NCBI GenBank assembly: GCA_965205525.1
Contig: OZ242171.1
Span: forward strand, 1,116,001-1,180,000
Length of the DNA: 64,000 bases
Direction: 5' to 3'
Origin: G965205525 sp965205525
Lineage (GTDB): Bacteria > Pseudomonadota > Gammaproteobacteria > JABABF01
The notes beneath the pieces are model-generated. The model searched no databases. It saw nothing but the letters and a program-made list of their open reading frames with translations, and had not been told where the DNA came from. Numbering within the stretch: the first letter of the stretch is position 1; each line of letters begins with the position of its first letter. Below are positions 1-8,501 of this stretch, piece by piece. The position numbers and the translations under genes are program-made.

Positions 1-1010
1 GAGATCATGCGAAGCGCGTCTATAAAATGCCAAGCCACCTCCTGTCCGCCTCCGAGCCGGAAGGAGAGCACGCCGCCGAAACCGGTCTGCTGGCGCTTGG
101 CTGTCTCGTGCCCCGGGTGCTCCGGCAGACCGGGATAAAACACCTGCTCCGTCCGCTCCTGCAGCCACTCGGCGAGGAACTGAGCGCCCCGGCAATGGGC
201 CTGCATTCTGAGGGCCAAGGTCTCCAGACCGGTATAAAAAACCCAGGCGTTGAAAGGGCTCATAGCGGGGCCCGCCGCCCGCAGGAAAGAGCGCACCTCC
301 GCCACCTGCTCCGCAGCGCCGAGAACAACGCCGCCCAGACACCGTCCCTGCCCGTCCAGGTACTTAGTGGCGGAATGAATCACCAGGTCCGCCCCCAGCT
401 CCAGGGGGCGCTGCAGGGCCGGTGTGCAGAAACAATTATCCACCGCCAGCAGACAGTCCCGCCCCCGGCACAGCTTCGCCAGGGCGGCGATGTCCGCCAC
501 CTCACACAGGGGGTTGGAAGGGGTCTCCAGAAATAACAGCCGGGTCTCGGGGCGCAGAGCACTCTCCCAAGCCGCCGTATCCGTTAGGGGAACGAAATCT
601 ATTTCAAGACCGAAACGCCGGAGATAGCGGTCAAAAAGCACCGTGGTCGCACCAAACACATCCCGGGAGCAGAGGATGTGATCCCCGCTTTGCAAAAGCG
701 CCATGCAGGTGCTGAGAATGGCCGCCATGCCGGAGGCAGTGGCCACGGCATCCGTCGCCCCCTCTAAGAGGGTGATGCGCTTTTCAAAGGCCCGGACGGT
801 GGGATTGGTGTAGCGGGAATAGACATTGCCCTCCTCAGCACCGGAAAAGCGCGCCGCCGCCTGGGCGGCATTTTCAAACACGTAGCTGGAGGTGAGAAAA
901 ATGGGGTCGCTGTGCTCCCCCTCTCCGGTGCGGGACTGACCGCCTCGCACCGCCTTCGTGGCAAAGCCGCCGAGTTCGGCCTCGGGCTTATCTGCAAAGG
1001 AATCTTTCAT
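1..1010 (-). CDS. metZ: O-succinylhomoserine sulfhydrylase (3' end outside window)
   Basis: PLP enzyme of the Cys/Met metabolism family that makes homocysteine from O-succinylhomoserine and sulfide. The first 336 codons are present and the stop lies beyond base 1. Visible signatures are YSRYTNPT near residue 64, an SGMAA turn near 93, and SATKYLDG with the PLP-binding Lys at about residue 216; the following GQGR-LGG stretch is typical of MetZ rather than MetB or MetC. The position directly downstream of purF matches the cvpA-purF-metZ order of pseudomonads. The ATG at 1010 lacks a clear Shine-Dalgarno. MetB or a general sulfhydrylase is a less likely alternative. Confidence 0.9.
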   Translation of the reverse strand, partial: MKDSFADKPEAELGGFATKAVRGGQSRTGEGEHSDPIFLTSSYVFENAAQAAARFSGAEEGNVYSRYTNPTVRAFEKRITLLEGATDAVATASGMAAILSTCMALLQSGDHILCSRDVFGATTVLFDRYLRRFGLEIDFVPLTDTAAWESALRPETRLLFLETPSNPLCEVADIAALAKLCRGRDCLLAVDNCFCTPALQRPLELGADLVIHSATKYLDGQGRCLGGVVLGAAEQVAEVRSFLRAAGPAMSPFNAWVFYTGLETLALRMQAHCRGAQFLAEWLQERTEQVFYPGLPEHPGHETAKRQQTGFGGVLSFRLGGGQEVAWHFIDALRMI

Positions 1011-1200
1011 AAAGGGGGGTGCCAAAATCGTGTATTTATTGTATCCAATCGGGGCAGAGGATACCCTCGCCACAGCGCAAAGCCGCATCCGAGATATCTC
1101 TGCCTGCACAGAAGAGTGCATGCTCTTTGCCGGCGAGAGAGATACGGGCAGCGGGGGAAGTCCGCCCCAGTGCCCTCGCCGATAACGAGAGAGACGCCGC
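1011..1200. other. intergenic region between purF and metZ
   Basis: No gene is supported here. A TACAAT hexamer on the minus strand about 25-30 bases before the metZ start could be a -10 box, but no convincing -35 box is seen, so metZ may be read from the purF transcript or from a weak promoter of its own. Confidence 0.3.
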
Positions 1201-2724
1201 TCACCCCGCTGTGGGAGCTATACCCCCCGCTACATTCTGTCGCCAAGCGGCATTTTTCTTGCGCATGCCGCTATCGCTGCGCTGCGCTGCCAGCCGCTCC
1301 AAGTAAGCCTGATCTATGTCACCGGTGACATATTTTCCGTTGAAAATAGAGCACTCAAACTCTTGGATATTCCGGTTTCCCTCGGCAGAGGCGGTCACCA
1401 GATCATCCAAGTCCTGGTAGGTCAGCCGGTCGGCCCCGATCCACTCGCACACCTGCTCTTCGCTGCGGTTGTGGGCGACCAAGTCCGCCGCCGTCGGCAT
1501 ATCTATGCCGTATACATTGGGATAGCGCACCGGCGGCGCCGCCGAGGCAAAATGCACCTGCCGCGCCCCTGCCTGCCGCGCCAGCTGCACGATCTGGCGA
1601 GAGGTGTTGCCCCGCACAATGGAGTCATCCACCAGCAGCACATTCTTGCCCTGAAACTCCATGCCAATGGGATTCAGCTTGCGCCGCACGCTGCTCTGTC
1701 GCGCCTCCTGGTCGGGCATGATGAAGGTGCGCCCGACGTAGCGGTTTTTCATCAGGCCCTCGCGAAATTTGACCCCCAGCTCGTGGGCAATAATCTGCGC
1801 CGCTACCCGGCCGGTGTCCGGCACCGGTATGACCACGTCAATAGCACCCGGCCCTTCGCGCTTGATTTTCGCCGCCAGCTGCTCTCCCTGGCGCAGGCGC
1901 GCCTTGTACACCAGAATGCCGTCTAAGATGGAATCCGGCCGGGCCAGATAGACATGCTCAAAAATACAGGGTGTCAGGCGGGCATCGGGGGCACAAGAGC
2001 GGCTGTGCACCCGGCCATCCGCCTCAATATAAACCGCCTCTCCAGGGCCAATATCCCGTTCCACCTCAAAGCCGAGAACGTCCAAGGCAACACTCTCGGA
2101 AGCGGCCATGTACTCTGCGCCCCGGCTGCTCTCCCGTCGGCCGAACATCAGGGGGCGAATGCCCCGGGGGTCCCGAAAGGCCACCATGCCGTGACCGGAC
2201 AGCAGCAGCACCGCGGCGTAGGCGCCCCGGCAGTTGCGATGGACCGCTTCCACCGCGGCAAAAACATCCTCCGGACGCGGCTTGAGACGTCCCCGGCGCT
2301 GCAGCTCCCGGGCGAATACATTGAGCAGGATTTCCGAGTCGGAATCGGTATTTAGGTGGCGCATGTCCTCCTGAAAAAGCCGCGCCGCCAGCTCCCGGGC
2401 ATTGGTTAAATTTCCGTTGTGCCCGAGGGCAATTCCGTAGGGGGAATTGACGTACAGGGGCTGCGCCAGGGCCGGGTCTGAATCCCCGGCGGTAGGGTAG
2501 CGCACGTGCCCCAATCCCATGTTTCCCTGCAGGCGCTCCATGTGAGATTCTAAAAAGACATCTCGCACCAGGCCGTTGCCCCGACGCTGCAGAAAGCGCT
2601 GGCGCTCCTGATCAAAGGTCATGATCCCCGCCGCATCTTGGCCCCGATGCTGCAGAAGGTTAAGCGCCTCGTAGAGGTCCCGATTGACCGGCTCCCGGCC
2701 GACAATGCCGCACACCCCGCACAT
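1201..2724 (-). CDS. purF: amidophosphoribosyltransferase
   Basis: Catalyses the first committed step of purine synthesis: PRPP plus glutamine to 5-phosphoribosylamine. The protein starts MCGVCGIVG, giving the N-terminal cysteine nucleophile (Cys2 after Met removal) of the class II glutamine amidotransferase domain (about 1-230). The phosphoribosyltransferase domain carries the PRPP loop LLVDDSIVRGNTS near residue 365. At 507 residues it matches the usual length (E. coli 505). It lies 5 bases after cvpA, so the two are almost certainly co-transcribed. Confidence 0.98.
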   Translation of the reverse strand: MCGVCGIVGREPVNRDLYEALNLLQHRGQDAAGIMTFDQERQRFLQRRGNGLVRDVFLESHMERLQGNMGLGHVRYPTAGDSDPALAQPLYVNSPYGIALGHNGNLTNARELAARLFQEDMRHLNTDSDSEILLNVFARELQRRGRLKPRPEDVFAAVEAVHRNCRGAYAAVLLLSGHGMVAFRDPRGIRPLMFGRRESSRGAEYMAASESVALDVLGFEVERDIGPGEAVYIEADGRVHSRSCAPDARLTPCIFEHVYLARPDSILDGILVYKARLRQGEQLAAKIKREGPGAIDVVIPVPDTGRVAAQIIAHELGVKFREGLMKNRYVGRTFIMPDQEARQSSVRRKLNPIGMEFQGKNVLLVDDSIVRGNTSRQIVQLARQAGARQVHFASAAPPVRYPNVYGIDMPTAADLVAHNRSEEQVCEWIGADRLTYQDLDDLVTASAEGNRNIQEFECSIFNGKYVTGDIDQAYLERLAAQRSDSGMRKKNAAWRQNVAGGIAPTAG

Positions 2725-2729
2725 CGCCG

Positions 2730-3254
2730 CTAGCGCCTCTCTCCCGCTTCAGATGCAGGACCCGGCGGCTTGCCGGCGGGAAGCTGAAAGCCGCGCTGAA
2801 AATAGGCGCCTGCCCAAGACATCCTGGGCACAAGACGAGAGCCCTGCCACCAGTCCCGCTCCGCCAAGGGCGGTGCCAGGGGCAGTCCTTCAGCGATGCC
2901 GAGCCCCCCGGAAATTATGAGAAAGGAAAAGGCGACACTGACAAGGATTCTGCTGGCATGCACCAGTGGTGCAATCCCGAGCTTTTGCAGCATGCGCTCA
3001 ATCAGGGAGCCCGCCAGAGCTCCGATCAGCACGATGACAAGGACAATGGCGGAGAAGGCCAGGAGCTGCCGCAGGGTCGGGTTTTCAATATAGGGAAGCA
3101 GCCAGGCCTCTGCCATCTCCCGAAAGCGCCAGGCAGCCCACAGGGCGAGCAGCAGCAAAAATAGGCTGAAAAGATGGCGGAGAAAAACATAGACGAACAA
3201 AACCAGCAGCAGAGCCCCTGCCAAGAGCACCCAGTCCGCCATCGCCAAGCTCAT
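2730..3254 (-). CDS. cvpA: CvpA family inner membrane protein
   Basis: Small polytopic membrane protein of the colicin V production family. The 174 residues contain about four hydrophobic segments (near 5-30, 30-45, 65-90 and 100-120) and end in a polar, Pro/Arg-rich tail. The first residues (LAMADWVLLA) resemble the usual start of the family. The gene overlaps dedD by four bases and precedes purF by five, the standard gammaproteobacterial order. Its precise function is unsettled; the family has been linked to membrane stress and envelope homeostasis. Confidence 0.9.
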   Translation of the reverse strand: MSLAMADWVLLAGALLLVLFVYVFLRHLFSLFLLLLALWAAWRFREMAEAWLLPYIENPTLRQLLAFSAIVLVIVLIGALAGSLIERMLQKLGIAPLVHASRILVSVAFSFLIISGGLGIAEGLPLAPPLAERDWWQGSRLVPRMSWAGAYFQRGFQLPAGKPPGPASEAGERR

Positions 3255-3916
3255 TTTCTGACTCCCCTCTCCACCCGCTCCACCTGGGAGCTGATCTCAT
3301 AGCGGCGATCCACCTCTTGGCGCAGCTCCTCGGCCCGCCAGCGGGGCAGCCCATCGCCGGCATAAACGGCGTACAGCAGACCCTTGTCGGAGACCCTCCA
3401 AATTTCCCGGGAGGGACTGAAGCCGTCTGTCCGCAGCTGCTCCATCATGCGCTGGGGGCGAGCATACACCCCGACCCGCACCCGCCAGCGGACCGGCGCC
3501 AGGGAAGCTCTCTCCTGTGTCCCTTCGGCACTGCCCGACTTCTCCTCCCGCTTCGGCTCCGCCGCCCGGGGCGGCGGAGGGACAGATGCCCGGGGCACGG
3601 GAGAGATGTCAGTTGGGGATGCCGGCACAGGCGGGACCGCCTGTGCCCCGACGGGCAGAGGGCTCTCTTCTTCGGTCTGGGGCTCTCCCTCTTCGGCCGG
3701 CACCGCCTCCGGCGGCGCATCGCCGGCCGGTATACGAGCAGGAGAGGCAGCACCGCCAAAATCGGCAGGCAGGTTTAAAGGTTTAAAGGCCGGGGGCTTT
3801 GGAACCGGAGGCAGGGAGGTATCGGGAGGTGCCGGGCGAAACAGCGACCACAGAAGCAGAAGCACACCCAGCACCACCACGCCGCCCACCAGACGCCTTT
3901 TCAGGACTTCCTTCAC
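3251..3916 (-). CDS. dedD: SPOR-domain cell-division protein (DedD-like)
   Basis: Bitopic inner-membrane protein with a short cytoplasmic start, one transmembrane segment (about residues 7-25), a long Pro/Glu-rich periplasmic linker and a C-terminal SPOR domain (last 75 residues) of the type that binds denuded septal peptidoglycan. The preferred start is the GTG at 3916, which places KEVLKRRLVG just before the membrane segment as in E. coli DedD and has GGGGAG about 10 bases upstream. The ATG at 3958 (235 residues) is the alternative but lies almost on the predicted transcription start. The gene heads the dedD-cvpA-purF unit; folC is not adjacent. Confidence 0.85.
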   Translation of the reverse strand: MKEVLKRRLVGGVVVLGVLLLLWSLFRPAPPDTSLPPVPKPPAFKPLNLPADFGGAASPARIPAGDAPPEAVPAEEGEPQTEEESPLPVGAQAVPPVPASPTDISPVPRASVPPPPRAAEPKREEKSGSAEGTQERASLAPVRWRVRVGVYARPQRMMEQLRTDGFSPSREIWRVSDKGLLYAVYAGDGLPRWRAEELRQEVDRRYEISSQVERVERGVRK

Positions 3917-3970
3917 GCCGGATCGTCTCCCCTTTCTTCGGACTGCCGAGGCCCGCATGAAAGAGCGGAA

Positions 3971-3976
3971 TTATAG
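3971..3976 (-). promoter_or_regulatory. putative -10 box of dedD-cvpA-purF
   Basis: Perfect TATAAT on the minus strand, about 55 bases before the preferred GTG start of dedD. A -35 box is not clear; TTACGG lies upstream but with short spacing. The position argues for the GTG start, since the upstream ATG would coincide with the transcript start. Confidence 0.4.
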
Positions 3977-4035
3977 GGCAATTCGCCACCGTAAATCCGA
4001 GGGGGCGGGAAAGGCGGCAGGGGAAGCGGCCCAGT

Positions 4036-4158
4036 GCGAAACCTCGCTGGGGTGAGAGAAACCCCAGGAGCACGGCAAGCACTTGGACTGGCGGGCGGAC
4101 TGCAAAGCCTCCCAGGGGCGGGAGAAGCCCCAGAAGCAAGGCAAACTCCCGACGGGAG
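4036..4158. repeat. two 45-bp imperfect direct repeats with conserved hairpins upstream of glnA
   Basis: Units at about 4036-4080 and 4102-4146 share roughly three quarters of their bases. Each holds a hairpin with a 7-base purine-rich loop: stem GGGGT/ACCCC in the first unit and GGGGC/GCCCC in the second, a compensatory T-A to C-G change. A third hairpin, CTCCC-GAC-GGGAG, follows at 4146-4158. The block lies in the divergent dedD/glnA intergenic region, about 45 bases before a TATAGT at 4192-4197 that could be the glnA -10. Whether it is read as RNA (in either direction) or is a protein-binding element cannot be told from sequence. Confidence 0.55.
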
Positions 4159-4281
4159 CCCCGGGGGCCGATCCGCGATTTAAAGGTGTGGTATAGTACC
4201 CTGCCTAACTCGGCAGCAATGCCTTTCCCTCTGGCCTGCGCTGCCTATTTTTCGGTTGAACTTTACGAAAGGAGATCAGCA

Positions 4282-5697
4282 ATGCCCGAGCATACCTTGG
4301 CACTCATCAAAGAGCACGATGCAAAGTGGATTGATCTCCGCTTCACCGATACCCGGGGCAAGGAGCAGCATGTAACCATCCCTGCCAATGCGGTGAATGC
4401 AGATTTTTTTGAGGGGGGCAAGATGTTTGACGGCTCCTCCATCGCCGGCTGGAAAGGCATTAACGAATCCGACATGATCCTGATGCCGGATGACAGCACG
4501 GCGGTGCTGGACCCCTTTGCCGAGGATACCACCGTCAACCTGCGCTGCAATATCGTGGAGCCCTCCACCATGCAGCCCTACGGCCGAGACCCCCGCTCCA
4601 CGGCACTGCGCGCCGAGCAATACCTGCGCAAGAGCGGCATCGGCAAAGATGCTTTTTTCGGTCCGGAACCGGAATTCTTTGTCTTTGACGCCGTGCGCTG
4701 GGATGCGCAGATGCAGGGAAGCTTTTACGCCATCGAATCCGAGGAAGGCGCCTGGTCTTCTGCTCTCAAGCTGGAGGAGGAGGACGGCAACAAGGGGCAC
4801 CGCCCCGGTGTCAAGGGCGGCTACTTTCCGGTGCCCCCGGTGGATTCGGTGTATGACCTGCGCTGCGCGATGTCCGATGCCATGGTGGACATGGGGCTGG
4901 AGGTGGAAGTTCATCACCACGAGGTCGGCACTGCGGGGCAGTGCGAAATCGGCACCCGCTTCAACACCCTGGTGCGCAAGGCGGATGAGCTGCAAATTCT
5001 CAAGTACTGTGTGCACAATGTCGCTGCCGCCTATGGACACACCGCCACCTTCATGCCCAAACCTCTAGTGGGAGACAACGGCAACGGCATGCACTGCCAC
5101 CAGTCCATCGTAGATTCCTCCGGCACCAATGTATTCGCTGGCGACGATTACGCCGGCCTGTCGGAAACCGCCCTGTACTACATCGGCGGCATCATCCGCC
5201 ACGCTCGGGCGCTGAATGCCTTCACCAATGCCTCCACCAACTCCTACAAGAGGCTGGTGCCCGGCTTTGAGGCACCGGTGCTGCTGGCCTACTCAGCCCG
5301 CAACCGTTCCGCCGCCATTCGGGTGCCCTATGAGCCGAGCCCGAAGGGCAAGCGGATTGAGGTGCGTTTTCCGGATGCCAGCAGCAATCCCTATCTGTGC
5401 TTTGCCGCCATGCTGATGGCGGGCTTAGACGGTGTGCGCAAGAAAATCCACCCGGGGGAGCCCTCGGAAAAAGACCTGTACGACCTGCCGCCGGAGGAAG
5501 AAGCCAACCTGCCGACGGTTTCAAGCAGTCTGGAGCAGTCCCTCAGCGCCTTGGATTCAGATCGGGATTTTCTCAAAGAGGGAGATGTCTTCAGCGACGA
5601 TCTTATAGATGCCTATTTAGAGCTCAAGGAAGAAGAGGTGAAACGCTTGAATATGACAACGCATCCTATTGAATTTGAAATGTATTACAGCGTTTAA
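4282..5697 (+). CDS. glnA: glutamine synthetase, type I
   Basis: ATP-dependent ligation of ammonia to glutamate, forming a dodecamer in the cytoplasm. The start at ATG 4282 (MPEHTLAL) is chosen because GGAG lies 7-8 bases upstream; an open frame continues further upstream but is not expected to be coding. The 471-residue length matches GSI-beta enzymes. Signatures include FDGSSIAGW near residue 50 and NRSAAIRVP near 345. The adenylylation motif LYDLPPEE puts the regulatory Tyr at about residue 400, indicating GlnE control. The neighbour downstream is a DUF4124-like gene, as in many gammaproteobacteria; glnL/glnG are not adjacent. Confidence 0.97.
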   Translation: MPEHTLALIKEHDAKWIDLRFTDTRGKEQHVTIPANAVNADFFEGGKMFDGSSIAGWKGINESDMILMPDDSTAVLDPFAEDTTVNLRCNIVEPSTMQPYGRDPRSTALRAEQYLRKSGIGKDAFFGPEPEFFVFDAVRWDAQMQGSFYAIESEEGAWSSALKLEEEDGNKGHRPGVKGGYFPVPPVDSVYDLRCAMSDAMVDMGLEVEVHHHEVGTAGQCEIGTRFNTLVRKADELQILKYCVHNVAAAYGHTATFMPKPLVGDNGNGMHCHQSIVDSSGTNVFAGDDYAGLSETALYYIGGIIRHARALNAFTNASTNSYKRLVPGFEAPVLLAYSARNRSAAIRVPYEPSPKGKRIEVRFPDASSNPYLCFAAMLMAGLDGVRKKIHPGEPSEKDLYDLPPEEEANLPTVSSSLEQSLSALDSDRDFLKEGDVFSDDLIDAYLELKEEEVKRLNMTTHPIEFEMYYSV

Positions 5698-5775
5698 TGA
5701 AGCGCTGAAAGGATTTTCGGTAAAGGGCATCGGCCAGGGACAGAAGGAGCGGAAAAAGCACCGAATCCCGAGACA

Positions 5776-6369
5776 ATGGAATGTCCTAAAAATATTGAAT
5801 GGGGCCTAATCATCCTGCTCCTGGCCCTTGCCCCGCCCTGCTCAGCTCGAGGCAGTGCCCCCATACGAAGTCCCTCCTTCGGCAGCCACCCTCAGGATAT
5901 GCGTCAGCTGTTCCGAGGAGAGGATATCTACCGTCGCATCTCCCCCGGCGGGACTCATGTCTACAGCGACCGGCCAGGGGCACCGCCGCCGGCTCTGCCG
6001 CCAAACCTTCCAGGGCCCCGCTCATCCTCCCTGCACATATACATCACCGAGCCGCCGGCGGGCAGCAGCATGGTCAGCCCGGTGGGCAGCATAAAACTGG
6101 GATATCGGCTGTCCTCCCCTCCTCCTTCGGGCAGCCGCATTCGGGTGCTGGTGGATGGACGGCCGGCGAAGGGCTACAGGAGTGGGTGGGACGAGCCCAC
6201 TGCAGTGAATGGAGCGCCCCATTTTAGAGCAGAAAAGGACGGGGCACTGCTGCTAGAAGGGCTGGCACCAGGCAGTCGCTGGGTCCAGCTGCAGCTGTTC
6301 AGCGGGAAGGGAACGCTGCTGGGAGAGAGCGAGCCGGCAATCTATTATTTTCTGCTGCCCCCTCGCTAA
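5776..6369 (+). CDS. DUF4124-like secreted protein
   Basis: Predicted exported protein of 197 residues. A hydrophobic signal segment (about 10-24) ends in a PCSARG stretch that fits signal peptidase I cleavage. IYRRISPGGTHVYSDRP near residues 51-67 is typical of DUF4124, followed by a Pro-rich linker and a beta-rich C-terminal part. Genes of this family commonly follow glnA in gammaproteobacteria; their role is not known. It converges on parE, and the two stop codons overlap (TAA at 6367-6369, TAG at 6366-6368 on the other strand). Confidence 0.7.
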   Translation: MECPKNIEWGLIILLLALAPPCSARGSAPIRSPSFGSHPQDMRQLFRGEDIYRRISPGGTHVYSDRPGAPPPALPPNLPGPRSSSLHIYITEPPAGSSMVSPVGSIKLGYRLSSPPPSGSRIRVLVDGRPAKGYRSGWDEPTAVNGAPHFRAEKDGALLLEGLAPGSRWVQLQLFSGKGTLLGESEPAIYYFLLPPR

Positions 6370-8450
6370 ACCGACAGCTGGGCCTGCTTTAGCCCTCTGC
6401 TCTTTTTCTTGCCCGCATTGCCCGGCTTTTTCTTCGGCGGAGCTGCCTTCTCGACCGTATCCACCGCTTTCTCATCCGTGCCGGGCCTGTTCTCCAAGTC
6501 AGCATGGTCCCCTTTTTCCTCCAGCCACTGGCGGCGGTCCGGGGCACGGCTGCGGGACAGCAGCATGTCCATAAGATCGTCTGCATCATCCCCTTCTTCC
6601 AAGCTCAGCTGCACTAAGCGCCGGGTGGCAGGCAGCATGGTCGTCTCCCTCAACTGTGCCGGATTCATCTCCCCTAGCCCCTTGAAACGCTGCACATTGA
6701 TCTTGCCCTTGCCCTTGGCACTGAAGGCGGACAGCACCTCATCCCGCTCCCTCTCATCCAAGGCATAGCGCACATCTTTGCCGGAATCTATGCGAAACAG
6801 GGGCGGCATCGCCACATGGATGCGCCCATCTTCCACCATCCCCCGGAAATGCTTGAGAAACAGGGCGCACAGCAGAGTGGCAATGTGGAGACCATCGGAA
6901 TCCGCATCCGCCAGGATGCAGACCCGGCCGTAGCGCAGCTTTCTCGGGTCCAGCTCCTCTCCCGGGGAAACCCCGAGGGCGATGGAGATGTCCTGGATCT
7001 CTCTGGAGGCGAGGATCTCTGCCGCCGCTGTTTCCCAGGTGTTCAGTATCTTGCCCCGCAGGGGAAGAATCGCTTGAAAGCGCCGGTCCCGGGCCTGCCT
7101 GGCAGAGCCTCCAGCGGAATCCCCCTCCACTAAAAACAGCTCCGTCTCCTCCACGTCATTGCTGGTGCAGTCCGCCAGCTTGCCCGGCAGGGTCGTGCCG
7201 GCGCCGGGCCGCTTGCGCAGCGTCTGGCTGGAAGCCTGGCGGCGGGACTGGGCACTCAGAATAGCCAGCGCCGCCAGCCTGTCCGCCTCCTCGGTATGCC
7301 GATTGAGCCAAGGGGAGAAAGCGTTGCGCACCATAGCTGCCACCGCAGCGGCAGCCTCCCGAGAGACCAGCTTTTCCTTGATCTGACCGGCAAAAGCGGG
7401 CTCCTGCATACGCAGGGACAGTACCCAGGAGCACTGCTGCAGCACATCGTCCGCTGAAAGTTTTAGTCCCTTCGGCAGAATGTTCCGCACCTCGCAGTAT
7501 TCTCTCAGCGCCTCTAAAAGACCGCTGCGAAAACCGGTGATATGGGTGCCCCCCGCCGGGGTGGGGACCAGATTGACATAGCTTTCACATTCAGGCTCCA
7601 GCCCCTCCGGCAGCCACCAGAGAGCCCAGTCCATCCGCTCGGTGGCTTTCTTTCTATCGCTCGCCTCGGTACTGCCATGCATGACCAGCGGCCCCTCCTC
7701 CGGCAGCAGCCCCTGAGTCCCCGGCGGCACCGTCTCGGCGAGATAGGCCGCCAGACCGTCCTCGTAATGCCAGTTCCCATCCTCCCGAAACTGCCCTTCC
7801 TCCTCTTCAACCAAGAAAAGCGTCCGCAGCCCCGGGCACAGCACGGCTTTGGCGTGCAGGAGGTGGCGGAGACGCTCGGGGCTAAAGTGCGGCGTGTCAA
7901 AGAATGCCGGGTCCGGCAGAAAGCGCAGAACAGTGCCGGTATCGTCGGCGGCGCACTTGCCAAGACGCTTCAAGGGGGCCGCCGCGGCTCCCTTCTTAAA
8001 ACCCATTCGGTAAACGCCTCCCCCCCGGCGGACCGTAACCTCCAAGGTCTGAGACAGGGCATTGACCACCGACACGCCCACCCCGTGCAGGCCGCCGGAC
8101 CACTGGTAGTGCTGGTCGCTGAACTTGGCCCCGGCATGAAGGGTGCAGAGAATGACCTCCACCCCCGAGCGTTTTTCCTGTGGGTGCTTGTCCGTGGGCA
8201 TGCCGCGGCCGTCATCCTCCACTTGCAGGGAGCCGTCCCTGAACAGGGTTACTGCCACCCGGGTCGCGGCCCCAGCCAAGACCTCGTCCACGCTGTTGTC
8301 TATGACCTCCTGGGCCAGGTGGTCCGGGCTCTGGGTGTCCGTATACATGCCCGGACGCTTCCGCACTGGCTCCAAGCCGGTCAGCACCTGTATGTCTTTT
8401 GCTCCGTATTTTTCCACGGCCTCTTTAGCTCCTGCGCACGGTGCGGGCAA
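6366..8450 (-). CDS. parE: DNA topoisomerase IV subunit B
   Basis: ATPase subunit of the chromosome-decatenating type IIA topoisomerase. The GHKL ATPase domain shows VIDNSVDE and DDGRGMP; the SGGLHGVGVSVVNALS loop follows, and the TOPRIM domain has ELFLVEGDSAGGSA and ILADADSDG. FKGLGEMNPAQLRETT is the usual end of the family. Alignment with E. coli ParE is close throughout, which separates it from GyrB. The last roughly 38 residues form a Lys/Pro-rich extension not found in E. coli ParE. parC is not adjacent. Confidence 0.96.
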   Translation of the reverse strand: MPAPCAGAKEAVEKYGAKDIQVLTGLEPVRKRPGMYTDTQSPDHLAQEVIDNSVDEVLAGAATRVAVTLFRDGSLQVEDDGRGMPTDKHPQEKRSGVEVILCTLHAGAKFSDQHYQWSGGLHGVGVSVVNALSQTLEVTVRRGGGVYRMGFKKGAAAAPLKRLGKCAADDTGTVLRFLPDPAFFDTPHFSPERLRHLLHAKAVLCPGLRTLFLVEEEEGQFREDGNWHYEDGLAAYLAETVPPGTQGLLPEEGPLVMHGSTEASDRKKATERMDWALWWLPEGLEPECESYVNLVPTPAGGTHITGFRSGLLEALREYCEVRNILPKGLKLSADDVLQQCSWVLSLRMQEPAFAGQIKEKLVSREAAAAVAAMVRNAFSPWLNRHTEEADRLAALAILSAQSRRQASSQTLRKRPGAGTTLPGKLADCTSNDVEETELFLVEGDSAGGSARQARDRRFQAILPLRGKILNTWETAAAEILASREIQDISIALGVSPGEELDPRKLRYGRVCILADADSDGLHIATLLCALFLKHFRGMVEDGRIHVAMPPLFRIDSGKDVRYALDERERDEVLSAFSAKGKGKINVQRFKGLGEMNPAQLRETTMLPATRRLVQLSLEEGDDADDLMDMLLSRSRAPDRRQWLEEKGDHADLENRPGTDEKAVDTVEKAAPPKKKPGNAGKKKSRGLKQAQLSV

Positions 8451-8501
8451 CAGCCCGCCTGCGACTTGAAAAAATAATGGGCTCCCTCCCCTGCTCCCGA
8501 C

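Noticed and set aside
4036..4158. Known glutamine riboswitch
   Set aside because: The tandem hairpins do not show the conserved core of the glnA RNA motif as I know it; kept as an unexplained element.
4232..4246. Possible sigma-54 promoter for glnA (TGGC...TGC)
   Set aside because: The gap between GG and GC is 8 bases, not the required 10.
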